Source: JAJKIP01 sp037200685 (GTDB taxonomy: Bacteria > Bacteroidota > Bacteroidia > Chitinophagales > Chitinophagaceae). From it: DNA of 64,000 nt. The stretch lies in NCBI GenBank assembly GCA_037200685.1, contig JBBCIG010000012.1, positions 1 to 64,000 of the forward strand. Reading direction: 5' to 3'. The notes beneath the pieces are model-generated. The model was given only the letters and a program-made list of their open reading frames with translations, did not search any database and was not told where the DNA came from. Every line of letters begins with the position of its first letter. Position 1 is the stretch's first letter. Of the stretch, positions 17,470 through 27,015 are shown piece after piece. A program made the translations under genes and the position numbers.

Positions 17470-18849
17470 CTACACGAAAGTGATGGTAAAAACATTATTC
17501 CCATTTTCATAAGAATATTCTATTGTTCCATTATGCAGTTGAACAATTTGTTTTACCAGCGCTAATCCAAGTCCATGGCCTTTTACTTTATCGGAATTGC
17601 TCGCCCTGTAAAAAGGTGTGAATATTCTTTCTTTTTCAAACAGGGCAAAGTCCTTACCCGCATTAACAAACTTCATTATCTTTTCATTTTCCCTGATGGC
17701 GATAAGAATACTTACCTGTTCATTTCCTGAATATTGAATACCATTCTTCAGCAGGTTATTAAATACCATTAGCATCAATGGTTCGTTTGCACGGATCAGC
17801 AATGAGTTTTCGTTGTGAAGTTCCCCTTCCAGGTTTACGTCTATGTTTGCTTCAGGAAATAAATTCTTGGTGATCTCTACTGAACGGAAAATCATTTCAT
17901 CAAGCCGTATCATCGGGTATTCCATCCCATTTGGATTATTCTTACTGCCCGACAGCAGCAAAAGAGAATTAGTAATATCAGTAAGATTTTTCTGCTGGTT
18001 CAACAACTGCTGCAATACAACATGAAACTGTTGCTCATTTAATGTATCACTCAGCGAACTCTCCGTAACGCTTACCATTGCTGCCAGAGGTGTCCTCAAT
18101 TCGTGTGATGCATAATGAACAAAATCCCTTTGAAAGTTGAAGGATTGCTCCAGGCGGGCCAGCATTTGGTTAAAATTCAGGGAAAGGTTATCAACCTCTT
18201 CGCCTTGTCCTGTCATGGGCAAGCGTGAATCCAGGTTATTGTAATTAATATTCTGCATGTTCACATTCAGCACTTCTAAGGGCCGGATAATTCGTTTTAC
18301 AAAGAAGTAAGTGACCGCCCAGCCAATGATAATACCAGTACAATAAACAGCTATCATTGTCCATTTTAAGAACTGTAACCTTCGTTTCCCAAATTTATCA
18401 TCGCCTGTAGCAATAATGTAATAGTGGTTAGCATTTTTTTCCTCGTACAGGCCATACACCATTTCATTTCCAATGTTGGTGAATAACTCTCCATCAGTCC
18501 GGATCGTTGAAAAAAACACAGGATCGTATGCGAATTGACCTGAATCGGCATTGCTATAGATAATAATTGAATCTTCATAAACAGTTACCCGTTGTGCCGG
18601 TGCGATGCTGCTGGGTGTATTCCTGTCTATTTCCGTAAGCAAACTACTGTCTATCGCAGATACTTCCATCAATAGCTTGTAGGTAGAAAGTGCACGGTCT
18701 TTTAACCTTAACGTATAATCTTCCGTAGCAAACCTGTCGAAAGAGATGTAGATATAGATAAATGCGGCTGCAAGGAAAAAAGTAAATAATATCCCGAAGC
18801 CAAGGGCAAACCGTATGCGGAGGCTATTTAATTTCTTCGAAATACTCAC
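17470..18849 (-). CDS. Sensor histidine kinase (HAMP-HisKA type)
   Basis: 459 residues: an N-terminal transmembrane helix, a periplasmic sensor of about 130 residues, a second helix, a HAMP linker, HisKA with the phospho-acceptor His249 in SHELRTPL, and a C-terminal HATPase with NLLKNGIQYSG and GHGLGLALVKQIV. It lies 42 bp downstream of an OmpR-type regulator on the same strand, so the pair forms an operon. The periplasmic domain gives no ligand clue. Confidence 0.94.
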   Translation of the reverse strand: MSISKKLNSLRIRFALGFGILFTFFLAAAFIYIYISFDRFATEDYTLRLKDRALSTYKLLMEVSAIDSSLLTEIDRNTPSSIAPAQRVTVYEDSIIIYSNADSGQFAYDPVFFSTIRTDGELFTNIGNEMVYGLYEEKNANHYYIIATGDDKFGKRRLQFLKWTMIAVYCTGIIIGWAVTYFFVKRIIRPLEVLNVNMQNINYNNLDSRLPMTGQGEEVDNLSLNFNQMLARLEQSFNFQRDFVHYASHELRTPLAAMVSVTESSLSDTLNEQQFHVVLQQLLNQQKNLTDITNSLLLLSGSKNNPNGMEYPMIRLDEMIFRSVEITKNLFPEANIDVNLEGELHNENSLLIRANEPLMLMVFNNLLKNGIQYSGNEQVSILIAIRENEKIMKFVNAGKDFALFEKERIFTPFYRASNSDKVKGHGLGLALVKQIVQLHNGTIEYSYENGNNVFTITFV

Positions 18850-18891
18850 CGGGAATTGTTGATTTTAATTTTATAAATATATCCTGTAAAA

Positions 18892-19584
18892 TCAATTTTC
18901 AGATGAAAGATAATACCCAAATCCCTGTTTTGTATGAATAAGTTTGTTTTTAAAAGGCTTATCTACTTTATTGCGGAGTAAATTAATATATACTTCAATT
19001 GTATTATCGCCTACACTATAGCGGCCTTTCCATACTTTTCGCATGATCTCTTCTTTTGAAACAGGGTGCCCCTGCTCTTCAGCTAAAAGAGATAAAAGAT
19101 TAAATTCAGTGAGACTTAATTTTATAGGTTGCTGGTCGCGGAGAACCACTTTTGATTTGATGTCAATGGAGAGATCGCCTATCTCATAAAAACTTTTACG
19201 GCCGGGGATCATTTCGTATAATTTCAACACCGTCTTTAACCTTGCCAGCAGCTCTTCCATAAAAAAGGGCTTGATAATATAATCATCAGCGCCGGTTTCA
19301 AATCCCTGCACCCTGTAGTTTACATCCGTATATGCCGTCAGCATGATAACCGGTAATGCTGCATAACGCTTTTTTATCAGGGCCGTCGCTTCCCAACCAT
19401 TCAAACCAGGTAATTGCAAATCCATAATAACAGCGTCAGCAGAACTAATAATATCGGAATCAAGAAATGGTTCCGCTGCGGAATAGGCAAACGCATCAAA
19501 CCCGTTCCTGGTAAGGTTTTCCACGAGGCTGTTCTGAACTACCAATTCATCCTCAACAACTATTATGCATTTCTTAGCGATCAT
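18892..19584 (-). CDS. OmpR/PhoB-family response regulator
   Basis: 230 residues: a receiver domain with Asp55 in VIMDLQLPG, TAYTD and IIKPF, and a winged-helix DNA-binding domain (about 130-230) with EFNLLSLLAEE and the recognition region GRYSVGDNTIEVYINLLRNK-like sequence. It is the partner of the kinase encoded next to it. Neighbouring operons on both sides are divergent or convergent, so the regulon cannot be read from context. Confidence 0.95.
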   Translation of the reverse strand: MIAKKCIIVVEDELVVQNSLVENLTRNGFDAFAYSAAEPFLDSDIISSADAVIMDLQLPGLNGWEATALIKKRYAALPVIMLTAYTDVNYRVQGFETGADDYIIKPFFMEELLARLKTVLKLYEMIPGRKSFYEIGDLSIDIKSKVVLRDQQPIKLSLTEFNLLSLLAEEQGHPVSKEEIMRKVWKGRYSVGDNTIEVYINLLRNKVDKPFKNKLIHTKQGFGYYLSSEN

Positions 19585-19825
19585 ATTGCGAATATCCTCA
19601 ATGGAGTTAAAAATCAGCTTAAAATAGGCTAAATTTCAAAGAAATAAATCATCCAACAAAATGAAATTCAATGATTGATATAATTAGAGCCGTAAATAAG
19701 GGTTTACTTGCGGTGACACCCGATAAATACAGTAAAAAAATTTATTTCCTGGCTGTCCAGTTCCAATACATCTGTTTGTTATAAGTGTATAAATCATACA
19801 TTTAATAACTTCTAAATTTTAAAAG

Positions 19826-20182
19826 ATGCAGGAATTCATATTAATCTTCAGGCACCAGGACGGTCAAAAAATAGCCTCTCCTGAACAAATGCAAGTTTGG
19901 ATGAAACAAACGATGGACTGGATTGGCAGCATCGCTGCTCAAAACAAATTTGTAAGCGGCACAGGTTTACCCTTTGGCGATGCAAAAGTAGTAGGCCATA
20001 ATAATGTTGTTACCAATGGTCCGTTCGGTGATATCAAAGAAACGATCGGCGGTTTTATTATTGTAAAAGCGGATTCTGTAGACGAAGCCGTTGAATTTGC
20101 AAAAGGCTCACCTGTATTGCAAGGAGAAGGAAATACAGTGGAAGTGCGAAAGATTGCAAAAAATGACGGTATTCATAAATAA
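19826..20182 (+). CDS. YCII-related (DGPF-type) small protein
   Basis: A 118-residue YCII/DGPF-domain protein, a small ferredoxin-like alpha+beta fold. The signature near the middle reads TNGPFGDIKETIGGF, matching the family DGPF motif with Asn in place of Asp. Proteins of this kind are commonly encoded next to ECF42-type sigma factors, as here (the sigma gene starts 47 bp downstream). The biochemical role is not established; a small-molecule enzyme or sensor is possible. Confidence 0.88.
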   Translation: MQEFILIFRHQDGQKIASPEQMQVWMKQTMDWIGSIAAQNKFVSGTGLPFGDAKVVGHNNVVTNGPFGDIKETIGGFIIVKADSVDEAVEFAKGSPVLQGEGNTVEVRKIAKNDGIHK

Positions 20183-20196
20183 TGAATGAGTAACCT

Positions 20197-20228
20197 GGCC
20201 TGGTTGTCATGATAGCCAGGCCTTTTTT
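20197..20228 (+). terminator. Intrinsic terminator between the YCII gene and the sigma gene
   Basis: A perfect 7-bp stem (GGCCTGG / CCAGGCC) with a 12-base loop is followed by six thymines that run directly into the ATG of the sigma-factor gene. It would end the YCII transcript and restrict read-through into the sigma gene. Confidence 0.8.
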
Positions 20229-21464
20229 ATGATGCAACAACAGCAATTAATACCGCATTTATTCAGAACAGAATTCAGAAAAATAACGGCTGTACTCTGC
20301 AAATTTTTAGGTATTGAACATATTAATATTGCCGAAGACATTGCTGGTGAAACTTTTTTATCTGCTTTGGAAATATGGCCTTACAAAGGAATGCCGGCAA
20401 ACCCAACAGCGTGGCTTTATGCTGTCGCAAAAAACAAAGCGATTAATCATATCAAACGCAGGCAGCTATTTTCAGGAAAGATCGTTCCGCAATTAAAACA
20501 ATCATCACCACAGCAGGAAGAAATTGAAATTGATCTTTCTGAAAAAAATAGTACGGACAGTCAATTACAAATGTTGTTCGCCATTTGCCATCCTGCCATA
20601 CCTGTTGAATCGCAAATTGCGCTGGCGCTTCGAATTCTTTGCGGGTTTGGCATTGAAGAAATCGCCAACGCATTTTTATCAAATAAAGAAACCATTAATA
20701 AACGGCTGTTGAGGGCTAAAGAAAAATTGCGGAATATAAATATGGCGGTTGAATTTCCTGCGCATGAAGAAATTAATAAAAGATTGGAAACCGTACTAAC
20801 GACGTTGTACTTACTCTTCAATGAAGGTTATTATTCAGAAAGCACGGACAGCGTGTTACGGGAAGATTTTTGTCTTGAAGCCATGCGCTTAACGAACCTG
20901 CTGATTGAAAATGAAACAACCGGCCTCCCTCCTGTGAATGCTTTACTGGCATTAATGTGTTTTCATGCTTCCCGGTTTGCAGCAAGGAAGAATGAAAGTG
21001 GTGAAATAATTTTATACCATGACCAGGATGAAACGTTATGGGACCAGGGGTTGATCGCCAAAGGTGTTTATTTCCTGCAGCAGGCTTCGCAGGGAAATAA
21101 AATTTCGACCTATCATTTGGAAGCAAGCATTGCTTATTGGCACACGATTAAAACTGATACAAAAGAAAAATGGGAAGCTATTTTGCAATTATATAACCAG
21201 TTATTGCAAATACAATACTCTCCTATCGCTGCGTTGAACCGCACTTATGCATTATCGAAAGCCAATGGTAAGCATGAGGCAATAATGGAAGCAGAAAAAT
21301 TAAAATTGACAGACAATCCTTATTATCACTCGTTGCTGGGCGAGTTGTACCCTGGCATTGACAACATAAAAGCTATTTTTCATTTGCAAACTGCGATTAC
21401 ACTTGCAAAATCGCACGCAGATAAAGTTGTTCTTACAAAAAGAATGAACAAGCTGAAAGATTGA
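20229..21464 (+). CDS. ECF42-type RNA polymerase sigma factor with C-terminal TPR-like domain
   Basis: 411 residues: sigma region 2 (HINIAEDIAGETFLSALEIW, then NPTAWLYAVAKNKAINHIKR), sigma region 4 (ALRILCGFGIEEIANAFL and the helix-turn-helix after it) and a C-terminal helical extension of about 220 residues (DUF6596/TPR-like, with GYYSES and PPVNALLALMCFHASR). This matches the ECF42 group, which lacks a classical anti-sigma partner and associates with DGPF/YCII proteins. The ATG at 20229 abuts a terminator, so there is essentially no conventional ribosome-binding region if transcription starts upstream. ATG at 20232 is an alternative start. Confidence 0.9.
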   Translation: MMQQQQLIPHLFRTEFRKITAVLCKFLGIEHINIAEDIAGETFLSALEIWPYKGMPANPTAWLYAVAKNKAINHIKRRQLFSGKIVPQLKQSSPQQEEIEIDLSEKNSTDSQLQMLFAICHPAIPVESQIALALRILCGFGIEEIANAFLSNKETINKRLLRAKEKLRNINMAVEFPAHEEINKRLETVLTTLYLLFNEGYYSESTDSVLREDFCLEAMRLTNLLIENETTGLPPVNALLALMCFHASRFAARKNESGEIILYHDQDETLWDQGLIAKGVYFLQQASQGNKISTYHLEASIAYWHTIKTDTKEKWEAILQLYNQLLQIQYSPIAALNRTYALSKANGKHEAIMEAEKLKLTDNPYYHSLLGELYPGIDNIKAIFHLQTAITLAKSHADKVVLTKRMNKLKD

Positions 21465-21502
21465 ACATTTGGAAGGAACTAAAAAGTACAGAGACTACAA
21501 AT

Positions 21503-21641
21503 ATGCTGAGTAGAATTACTGCAGTACAAGAGTGCGACCATTCGGCTTCGCTCATGGTAAACCGCGACGCTATTGCTAAATAGCGAACAGAAAGATGAAT
21601 GGAGCGTCGCAACAGAAGATGATAGTAGTAATGCAGCTGGG
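21503..21641. repeat. R1 dispersed repeat, copy 2
   Basis: R1 in inverted orientation (TGCTGAGTAGAATTACTG to GATGATAGTAGTAATGCAGC) with an internal extra block containing GAACAGAAAGATGAA and GGAGCGTCGC. It fills most of the gap between the convergent sigma-factor and SnoaL-like genes. Confidence 0.8.
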
Positions 21642-21693
21642 ACCAAAATCTAAAAACTTCTTCAAGAACCATCACATAGTAGTCGACATTTTA

Positions 21694-22137
21694 TTATTTA
21701 ACAGGTGGAGGAATTTTTGCCGCCTGCCTCGCCAGTAATTTCCATATACCATTTTGTTTTTGCCAAACCATTAAAATAATTATATCAATTTTTGGTGGCA
21801 TGTCCGCTTTATTAGTATCTGCAAGAAGACGGTGACGGACAATGGCATCGTTACCGGCGAATGTAATGACCTGGTCAGTTATCGTGATAGCGGTATAAAC
21901 GGACTGGCCTTTCATAAACTCATCGATGAACCCTTGCTTATTGCGAACAGTTCCGCTTGAGTGTACATAGACGATTTGATCGGCTGCAATATCGGCCAGT
22001 ATCGCTGCATCAGGCTTGACCATGACTTGCCGGAGAATTTCAATACGGTCAGCTATCGCTTTTTCATCAGCTGATTGAGAAAATAATGAAACGCTTATTA
22101 AAAAGCATGATAAAAGCAAAGCAATTGTCTTAGGCAT
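21694..22137 (-). CDS. Secreted SnoaL-like / DUF4440 (NTF2-fold) protein
   Basis: 147 residues with a signal peptide (IALLLSCFLISVSLFSQ) and one NTF2-like cone domain. The pattern is helix (ADRIEILRQVMVKPD), strand (QIVYVHSSGTVRNKQGF), then the sheet with AIVRHRLLAD and VWQKQNGIWKLLARQ, which is typical of DUF4440/SnoaL-like ketosteroid-isomerase relatives. Such proteins bind or transform small molecules, but no catalytic pair can be assigned confidently. Confidence 0.8.
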   Translation of the reverse strand: MPKTIALLLSCFLISVSLFSQSADEKAIADRIEILRQVMVKPDAAILADIAADQIVYVHSSGTVRNKQGFIDEFMKGQSVYTAITITDQVITFAGNDAIVRHRLLADTNKADMPPKIDIIILMVWQKQNGIWKLLARQAAKIPPPVK

Positions 22138-22279
22138 GGTAAAAGTTTAATTGTAACCTTAAAGTTATTTATGAATAGGCATATTTCAAATTCAACTTTT
22201 GAAATCACGTCCAGAAATAATAGTTATATCTCCGACGTTGAGAAATGAATTATCTTAGTTATTCCTCAATTTTATACTG

Positions 22280-23203
22280 ATGTTAAAGCTTAAATTATTT
22301 TTAGTTCCCTTTTTTATATTGACTGGCTGGCACTATTCTTTTGCGCAACAAACTACTATTGATCCGGTGGCATCTTTGTATTCCAATACACAGGTTATTT
22401 CAAATATTGAATATAAAAGTATTGATTCCGTTCATTTGCTACTCGATGTGTATGTAGTGGCAAAACGCCTGGGAGAGCCGCCATGGGTGGAATATTCCGA
22501 GAAGCGAAAACCTACCCTGCTTTTTTTACATGGCGGTGGATGGACAAGCGGTGATAAAATATCCCGTTCACTTTTCCTGATGCCGTATGTAAGTAAAGGA
22601 TGGTGTATCGTCACGGCGAATTACAGGCATTTAGATCAAACAAACCTGACAAGTATTATCAGCGATGTAAAATCAGCGCTGAATTGGGTGTATGATAATG
22701 CAAATAAATACAAATTCGATACAACTAAAATTGTTGTATCCGGGGAATCCGCAGGTGGTCATCTTGCATTAATGGCCGGCTTAGGTATAAATGATCCGGC
22801 GTTTGCTGACGCAAATACGCCATCAAAAAGGTTATTAAAAGTGGCAGCGATTGTCAATTGGTATGGAGTAGCTGATCTTGCAAAGGCTTCTTCTTCATGG
22901 GAAGCGAATTATTACAAACAAGTGGCAGGTGACAGCGCCCAGGCGGCTGCTAATTTCAAGTTAACATCTCCTGTCACTTATATTACTTCATCATCGCCGC
23001 CGGTTATAACGATCCATGGCGACCTGGATAAATCAGCACCTTATGAACAGGCGCCACTGCTGCACAGCAAACTGAAACAGTTTGGTGTGAAAAACTACCT
23101 GTTTACAGTAAAAGGAAAAAAGCATGGAAATTTTGATGGGGCGGATATGACAGCGATCTATCAGCAGATATGGAAATTTCTAAAAGAAATCCATGTTCAA
23201 TAA
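22280..23203 (+). CDS. Secreted alpha/beta-hydrolase (carboxylesterase-like)
   Basis: 307 residues with a signal peptide ending near SFAQ. The hydrolase core has the oxyanion-hole HGGGW at residues 84-88, the nucleophile Ser157 in SGESAGGH and the C-terminal histidine in KGKKHGNFD; the acid is probably in HGDLDKSAP. This is the BD-FAE/esterase-lipase family (hormone-sensitive-lipase type), with short-chain or sugar esters as likely substrates. A second, frameshifted member is at 43115-43954. Confidence 0.9.
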   Translation: MLKLKLFLVPFFILTGWHYSFAQQTTIDPVASLYSNTQVISNIEYKSIDSVHLLLDVYVVAKRLGEPPWVEYSEKRKPTLLFLHGGGWTSGDKISRSLFLMPYVSKGWCIVTANYRHLDQTNLTSIISDVKSALNWVYDNANKYKFDTTKIVVSGESAGGHLALMAGLGINDPAFADANTPSKRLLKVAAIVNWYGVADLAKASSSWEANYYKQVAGDSAQAAANFKLTSPVTYITSSSPPVITIHGDLDKSAPYEQAPLLHSKLKQFGVKNYLFTVKGKKHGNFDGADMTAIYQQIWKFLKEIHVQ

Positions 23204-23347
23204 GTTGTATCCAGGTAACAACCGCAATTGTGGAAACAACAACAGGGTTTATGTTTAAAAAACCAGTAAGTTTATGCAGCCGGAATCCCTTAAAAACACT
23301 CCATTAGCATTGTAAGCCATTTTTATTTCAACAAAAAAATAGTAAGC

Positions 23348-23560
23348 ATGAAAAAGATGTTTGTGATACTGTCTATCGCCTGTTCATTCGCCGCTTGTAA
23401 CAATGATAGTGAAAGCACTCCTGCTGAAGATACCAACACAATTAAGCCAGTGGACAGCGCCAATAAAATTATTTCTACAGACACCGCCGCCCGGATGATG
23501 GACCCAACGGAAAATAATATAAAAGTGCTTGATACGATTAGCCGCAGGCCTCATCAATAA
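23348..23560 (+). CDS. Small lipoprotein of unknown function
   Basis: 70 residues. The N-terminus is a clear lipoprotein signal (SIACSFAACNN, lipidated Cys17), followed by a short polar tail rich in Asp, Thr and Ser. No domain is recognised. It sits 29 bp upstream of the TPR membrane protein and may be co-transcribed with it. Confidence 0.65.
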   Translation: MKKMFVILSIACSFAACNNDSESTPAEDTNTIKPVDSANKIISTDTAARMMDPTENNIKVLDTISRRPHQ

Positions 23561-23588
23561 AAACACGTATTGCTTTCAATTTCTCTCA

Positions 23589-24980
23589 ATGATTTTTTAT
23601 AAGAAAATCATACCCACGCTGCTTCTTGGTTGTTGTATTGTCGCAGGCAATGCCCAGGAAACTATTGACAATAACCTGAAGCGTTCTTTAGAAAGTGAAA
23701 AAATGGATACGGCGGAAGTATCGCTGCTGGAAGAACTAAGTTATACTTATCTCACCTCCAAACCGGATACGGCTTTGCTGCTGGCGGAAAAAGCATTATT
23801 AATCTCCAAAGAAATAAAATATAAAAAAGGAGAAGCGGTCAGCCTTAACAGGATCGGAACGGTGCTAAACTCCACCGGTAATTACCCGCATGCACTCGAA
23901 AATTTTTTGCAGTCGTTACAGATCAACGAGGATATTGATAACAAGAATGGTATCATGAGAAACCTCGGCAATATCGGGAATGTATATGCCAACCAGGGTG
24001 ATTTCCGGGAAGCATTGAATTATTCTTTCCGGGAAAAATTGATTGCAGAAGATGTACCCGATGAGGAGTTGCTGATCATCAGTTTACTTTCTATTGGTGA
24101 TACGTATGAGAAATTGAATAAGCTCGATTCAGCACGGGTATATACAAAACAGGCGCATGAGCTTTCCTTAAAAATAAAAAGCGATGGACTGACTGGCATT
24201 GCTTTGAATAACCTTGGGAATATTTATTCTAAAATGAACGAGGTTGCTGCAGCCATGCAATTTTACAGATCATCTCTTTTCTATTATGAAAAAGACAATG
24301 ATGATGAAGGCATTTGTGAAACAACATTGGGTATGGCCCGCCTTTTTCAGCAAAGCGGTATTACTGATTCCGCTCTTTATTATGCGAAACAATCCGTAAC
24401 AATTGCGAAGCAAAGCGGATTTACAAAATACTTATTGGACGCCAGCCGATTCCTGACTGATTATTATAAAAGTAAAAAGAATATTGACAGCGCTTTCCTG
24501 TATAAAGAAATCAGCACGGCAGCCAACGACTCTTTGTTTGATGAGGAAAAAATAAAACAGGTGCATGCGCTGTACTTCAGTGAAAAACTGCGGGAACAGG
24601 AAAAAGAAAAAGAAAAGAAAAAAGCGGAGGAAGAGCGAAGAAATAATTTGCAATTGGTAGGTATCGCCACTGTTATTATTTCATTCTTCTTATTTCTTTT
24701 ATTGCTGCGCAGAAGAAAAACTCCTGCAAGAACGGTAGAGGTCCTGGGATTGATTGGCTTGTTGTTATTATTTGAATTTGTTGCCTTATTGCTTCACCCG
24801 TTAATCGCAAGTGTCACCAATCACAAACCTGTATTTATGATGATGGTATTGGTGGCTATTGCTGCGCTGCTGGTGCCGATACACCGCTATCTTGAAAAAA
24901 TGATTAAGGAAAAGTTGAGTTATAAAATAGATTCTAACCCGAAGCGGCCAAAGAGAAACCCGGAGAAATATAGATCGTAA
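23589..24980 (+). CDS. TPR-repeat membrane protein
   Basis: About 463 residues from the ATG at 23589: signal peptide, five to six tetratricopeptide repeats (about residues 30-330; for example GEAVSLNRIGTVLNSTGNYP and GIALNNLGNIYSKMNEVAAA), a highly charged coiled coil (EKEKEKKKAEEERR), then three hydrophobic helices and a basic tail. The layout copies TPR-sensor histidine kinases of Bacteroidota up to the membrane anchor, but the kinase and LytTR output are missing and extra helices follow. The role is probably scaffolding or signalling; the partner is unknown. Confidence 0.85.
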   Translation: MIFYKKIIPTLLLGCCIVAGNAQETIDNNLKRSLESEKMDTAEVSLLEELSYTYLTSKPDTALLLAEKALLISKEIKYKKGEAVSLNRIGTVLNSTGNYPHALENFLQSLQINEDIDNKNGIMRNLGNIGNVYANQGDFREALNYSFREKLIAEDVPDEELLIISLLSIGDTYEKLNKLDSARVYTKQAHELSLKIKSDGLTGIALNNLGNIYSKMNEVAAAMQFYRSSLFYYEKDNDDEGICETTLGMARLFQQSGITDSALYYAKQSVTIAKQSGFTKYLLDASRFLTDYYKSKKNIDSAFLYKEISTAANDSLFDEEKIKQVHALYFSEKLREQEKEKEKKKAEEERRNNLQLVGIATVIISFFLFLLLLRRRKTPARTVEVLGLIGLLLLFEFVALLLHPLIASVTNHKPVFMMMVLVAIAALLVPIHRYLEKMIKEKLSYKIDSNPKRPKRNPEKYRS

Positions 24981-25145
24981 GGGAGGCCTAAGCCTAGCCT
25001 CTCTCCCGAAATAATCGGGATCAGCGACAAAGGAGAGGAACAATACACAGCCCTTGCGGCCCCCTTCCCGATCCCGCATTTGCGGGACCATCAACACACA
25101 GCCCTTACTAATCGAAAGGGTTGATAGAATATGGCACTTCTAAAA
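24981..25145. repeat. R2 dispersed repeat
   Basis: A copy of the second repeat family (R2), recognised by CTAGCCTCTC, GGAGAGGAACAA, CACAGCCCTT and the small palindrome CCCGCATTTGCGGG. Related copies lie at 33851-33910 and 38364-38496. It is noncoding and next to an R1 copy. Confidence 0.7.
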
Positions 25146-25247
25146 TGATGAACAAAGAACTAAAGGTGAAGTGGTAGTTATATCGTTTGGATCTGCAATG
25201 CAGCACCGTCCCTTCTCTGAAGGAGAAGGGAAAGAGGGATGAGGCGT

Positions 25248-25427
25248 TGCTGAATAGAATTACAGAACGTTGAAGAGTGCGACCATTCGACTTCGCTCCC
25301 ACGACTATCGTCGGGGCAGGCATGGTAATCCCGATAGCTATCGGGAGCGACGCTATTGCTGAATAGTGGACAGAAAGATGAACGGAGCGTCGCAACAGCC
25401 GATGCCATGAAAAACTACAGCCGGGCT
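25248..25427. repeat. R1 dispersed repeat, copy 3 (long form)
   Basis: R1 in inverted orientation, from TGCTGAATAGAATTACAGAA through a block with the palindrome ATCCCGATAGCTATCGGGA to CGTCGCAACAGCCGATGCCA. It has the same long-form layout as copy 1. Confidence 0.8.
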
Positions 25428-25460
25428 AAAAAATTACATCCTCATTTATAGAAAGAACAA

Positions 25461-25483
25461 AGCCAGGCAAATCTCCTGGCTTT
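25461..25483. terminator. Terminator serving the T9SS gene, probably bidirectional
   Basis: AGCCAGG, a 7-base loop and CCTGGCTTT form a short GC-rich hairpin with T-rich sequence on both sides, between the convergent genes ending at 24980 and 25519. Confidence 0.65.
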
Positions 25484-25518
25484 AATGTCTCATCCGTACA
25501 AGCAATTAGTTTTGGTTA

Positions 25519-26511
25519 TTACATTTTTACATACCTGAGATTTTCAATCTCGTTTGTTGTTTTATCTTTTATCCGGATAACATATACACCAGCATTCAGC
25601 GAAGGCAAATCAACAGAAGATTTGGTGAGCGTAGTGGTGAAGAGCACAGCGCCATTTACATTTAGTACAGTCACTTCATGATTGCTGTAATTGCTGATGC
25701 CCGTGATATTGACCGTATTACCTGTATTAGGTACAGGAAACAGGCTCACTCCTTTTGCTGAAGGATTATACTTCACTGATATGGTATTTGAATAACTGAA
25801 TTTACCATCAATATCAGTTTGCTTCAACCGGTAATAAGATGTGCCCGCAACAGGAGATTCATCATAGGTTTGGTAAGTAAGCAGGCTGCCTGAGTTACCG
25901 GCACCGGCTATTCTTTTAATTTCATTCCATTGGGCGTTATCGGTTGATCTTTCAATAGAGAAATATTCATTGTTTGTTTCTGATGCGGTAGCCCAGGTAA
26001 CTTTTACTTTGTTAACAGCAAGATCCGCTGAGAAGGCCATTAATTGAATGCCTAACGTAGTACCAATTGATGCATAAGATACCGTTTGGTAATTAATACC
26101 GTCACCATTAATATTTAGATTGATCCTGTTGCAATTTTTTGACGCTACAGTCGCAGTGTAGCAATCAGGCACATAGCTGCTTGTTATATAAGAATTGGTG
26201 CTTCCGGAACCACCAGTTAACGGAAGTGGAAAACCTATCGTGTTCGAACCACATCCAACCGAGCCATTTAATGTCCATAAAAGAGCCGCGGAACTATTGC
26301 CGCTAAAAGTGATATTGTAATTCAATTTAACTGTATAGTTATACCCCCATGCGGCACATGGAAGTGAAGTAGGAACAATGGCAACGGGGTAAACATTGAG
26401 GTTAACCGAATAACCTTTGGAAGAATGAACACTAGCTTGTGAAAATAATTCAACCTGGAAAACGCACAGGAGAATGAATAGGGTGATGAATTGGGAGTAG
26501 AATTTTTTCAT
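25519..26511 (-). CDS. Secreted protein with type IX secretion (type A) sorting domain
   Basis: 330 residues: signal peptide, an N-terminal beta-rich region of about 150 residues with four cysteines and no family I recognise, a middle stretch (TWATASETNNEYFSIERSTD... SYYRLKQTDIDGKFSYS) common in Bacteroidota cell-surface proteins, and a C-terminal type A sorting domain of about 75 residues (VSLFPVPNTGN... LNAGVYVIRIKD). The sorting domain directs export by the type IX system, so the protein should end up secreted or on the cell surface. Confidence 0.88.
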   Translation of the reverse strand: MKKFYSQFITLFILLCVFQVELFSQASVHSSKGYSVNLNVYPVAIVPTSLPCAAWGYNYTVKLNYNITFSGNSSAALLWTLNGSVGCGSNTIGFPLPLTGGSGSTNSYITSSYVPDCYTATVASKNCNRINLNINGDGINYQTVSYASIGTTLGIQLMAFSADLAVNKVKVTWATASETNNEYFSIERSTDNAQWNEIKRIAGAGNSGSLLTYQTYDESPVAGTSYYRLKQTDIDGKFSYSNTISVKYNPSAKGVSLFPVPNTGNTVNITGISNYSNHEVTVLNVNGAVLFTTTLTKSSVDLPSLNAGVYVIRIKDKTTNEIENLRYVKM

Positions 26512-27015
26512 AGTACGGATGTTTCTTAATGTTCAGGGGCAATTCTAATTCAGTAAAATCCACATTCGCATCGTAGAGTCTGAATTTTTTCTTCGTAATA
26601 TTTCTAAGTATTTTTCAATTCTCTGGTTTTAAACATTTTATTTTGGAAACCCTTATTTTACAAAAACCGACTACCAAATACCCATCAATTCTTTCTAATA
26701 CATTTATGTAAAATGTCTAAGTGTTTCCGATTATAAAACTAGTTTTTATAAAAGAAAATAACTAGAGGAATAAAAATAAATTGAAAATTTAGATGCTATT
26801 AATCGTAGTTTTTCATTGAGTCTATCGTAAAAAAGATAGCAATAGCGAAAAGCCCTTTTCCATTATAAGTTCATTAGCGTAACAGCTTTTTATCTCAAAA
26901 TCAATTTGGCTATTTTAAAAATGCCCACTTAGCTTAAGGATGAGCCGGTCTGAAGCTGTATAATTTTTATGTTGTGCTTCGCTCATTTCCCTGAAATTTG
27001 TAGCAAACAACTGTT
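26512..27015. other. AT-rich intergenic region, no gene seen
   Basis: About 500 very AT-rich bases between divergent genes. I find no plausible coding frame or tRNA. A near-palindrome around 26733-26752 (TATAAAACTAGTTTTTATA) and divergent promoters are the likely contents. Confidence 0.5.

Noticed and set aside
24432..24670. Hydrophobic, phenylalanine-rich frames opposite the TPR gene
   Set aside because: They are mirror frames of the Glu/Lys-rich coiled coil and have no independent support.
23589..24980. TPR protein as a histidine kinase
   Set aside because: The layout matches up to the membrane anchor, but no HisKA or HATPase motif follows.
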